Shown piece after piece: positions 62,936 to 64,000 of a stretch of DNA of 64,000 nucleotides (the first letter of the stretch is position 1; every line of letters begins with the position of its first letter). The notes beneath the pieces are model-generated. The model saw only the letters and a list, made by a program, of their open reading frames with translations, ran no database searches and was not told the DNA's origin. Source of the stretch: Patagioenas fasciata (Eukaryota; Chordata; Aves; Columbiformes; Columbidae); the NCBI RefSeq assembly GCF_037038585.1, contig NC_092520.1, positions 215,001-279,000 on the forward strand, read 5' to 3'. Made by a program: the position numbers and the translations under genes.

Positions 62936-63581
62936 GCTGGGCACGCTGGCGCTGTTTGCACCCCGTGCTTCAAAGGGCAGCCTGTGAAGGGCTGCAGGTC
63001 CCTTGGTGTCAGGGAGGGCCTGCCTGGGGCTGGTGAGGGGTGCCTTCGACCCACACTGCTCTGTGAGTCTGTGATTCTCGTATTCTATTCACTTCATCTC
63101 GATAAGGAAACATTTCCCTCAGGTAAAGTGCCCAGAATTTAGGATTTTTCCCTCCTGAAGTCGTTTTTCTGTCCGTGAGACACTGCCCTGCTTTCTCCCA
63201 GGGCCAGGCATTGCATGCGGCAGCTGGACCCGGGGTGCTGGAGCACCACGGCCAGGGAGGCCGAGGGGGCTGCCGCGGTGCTGCTCTGCTGTCCCGCACC
63301 CGCTGCCAGGCAGGGCTACGCTGGGCCCCTGTCCCTTCAGCTCTGCTGTGACAATGGGCCAGTGCGAGGGCACCAGTCCGTGACTGTCCTCAGCCATCCC
63401 CAGGCTCACTTCTCTCCAGAGAGCACCAGAGGTGAGGTCCACGGGAGCTGTGTGAGGGCTTTGCGTTGGAGAACGCACTGAAGTGCTCGCTGTGGACAGG
63501 ACCAGAGGAGGGAATGCCACAGGAGCATCCTCAGCCCCGTACTGTGGCACCTCAGGCTGTGCTGCCGCTGTCCCAGGCAGG
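62936..63581. other. DCHS1 intron 14 stretch with no recognised feature
   Basis: No exon of DCHS1 and no transposon recognised. Confidence 0.4.
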
Positions 63582-63761
63582 AACAACCCTTCAGAAACCA
63601 ACAACAACCCTTCAGAAACCAACAACAACCCTTCAGAAACCAACAACAACCCTTCAGAAACCAACAACCCTTTAGAAACCAACAACAACCCTTCAGAAAC
63701 CAACAACAACCCTTCAGAAACCAACAACAACCCTTCAGAAACCAACAACAACCCTTCAGAA
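63582..63761. repeat. Minisatellite, 21-bp unit, about 8.5 copies
   Basis: Units are 'aacaacaacccttcagaaac' plus 'c'; one unit is 18 bp long with 'ctttagaaacc'. It is A-rich, unlike every other array in the window. On the minus strand it reads as a 7-residue repeat (EGLLLVS), a by-product of the period. Confidence 0.97.
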
Positions 63762-64000
63762 AGCGTCCTGCCACCGACCGCTTTCCCTGTATTTTCTGTG
63801 GGCCAAGCCAGCCCTGCACGCAGGACCCGCTCTGGCAGCCAGCGGTAGCAGAGGGGCAAGGGAGCGCAGCCAGCCCGGCCCCTGGGGCGCCGGAGGTGAG
63901 GACACAGCTGTTCTCCCAACCAGGCCACCGTGCTGGTACCTAGGGTCTGGTTTCCATTCCTGGACATGTGGCCTGGTTTCAGGTGTGTGCACCGGAACTC
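63762..64000. other. Window end within DCHS1 intron 14
   Basis: No feature recognised. Confidence 0.4.

Overview
The window looks like nuclear DNA of a bird. It contains many CR1 LINE fragments in both orientations, a decayed endogenous retrovirus with avian-type LTRs, and GC-rich, CpG-rich sequence full of minisatellites. The last point suggests a microchromosome or another GC-rich, highly recombining region, but that is inference. The species cannot be named from the sequence.

Only one protein-coding gene can be supported: the 5' two thirds of DCHS1 (dachsous cadherin-related 1, protocadherin-16), on the + strand. I placed fourteen coding exons between 15176 and 61691. All have GT/AG junctions and compatible phases, and there is no stop inside the joined frame. 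They give about 2087 codons: a signal peptide, nineteen extracellular cadherin (EC) repeats and the start of the twentieth. Vertebrate DCHS1 has about 27 EC repeats in about 3300 residues, so the remaining EC repeats, the membrane segment and the cytoplasmic tail lie to the right of the window. The protein is the large cell-surface partner of FAT4 in planar cell polarity and Hippo-linked growth control.

Layout. Positions 1-4062 hold a broken ERV (LTR, decayed gag/pol, a CR1 piece, second LTR). Positions 4063-10190 are mostly featureless apart from a 22-bp minisatellite (6196-6661) and an old CR1 (about 8200-8830). Positions 10190-11480 and 14040-14330 are CpG-rich candidate promoter or 5' UTR regions for DCHS1. 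The first coding exon (15176-16927) is followed by a 22.8 kb intron (16928-39724) with seven minisatellites and several CR1 copies, including a head-to-head inverted pair. Exons 2-6 are compact (39725-43502). An 8 kb intron (43503-51489) then carries arrays of 44, 27, 15, 52 and 45 bp. Exons 7-14 follow (51490-61691); one of their introns is almost entirely a pyrimidine-rich array, and another holds 43 copies of a 57-bp unit. The window ends in an intron with 19-bp and 21-bp arrays.

Tandem arrays add up to about 12 kb, or a fifth of the window. Many lack stop codons in several or all frames, so they create very long but spurious ORFs on both strands. I saw no RNA gene, no CRISPR array and no second host gene. 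The most interesting signal is the density and structure of these arrays inside the introns of a conserved developmental gene.
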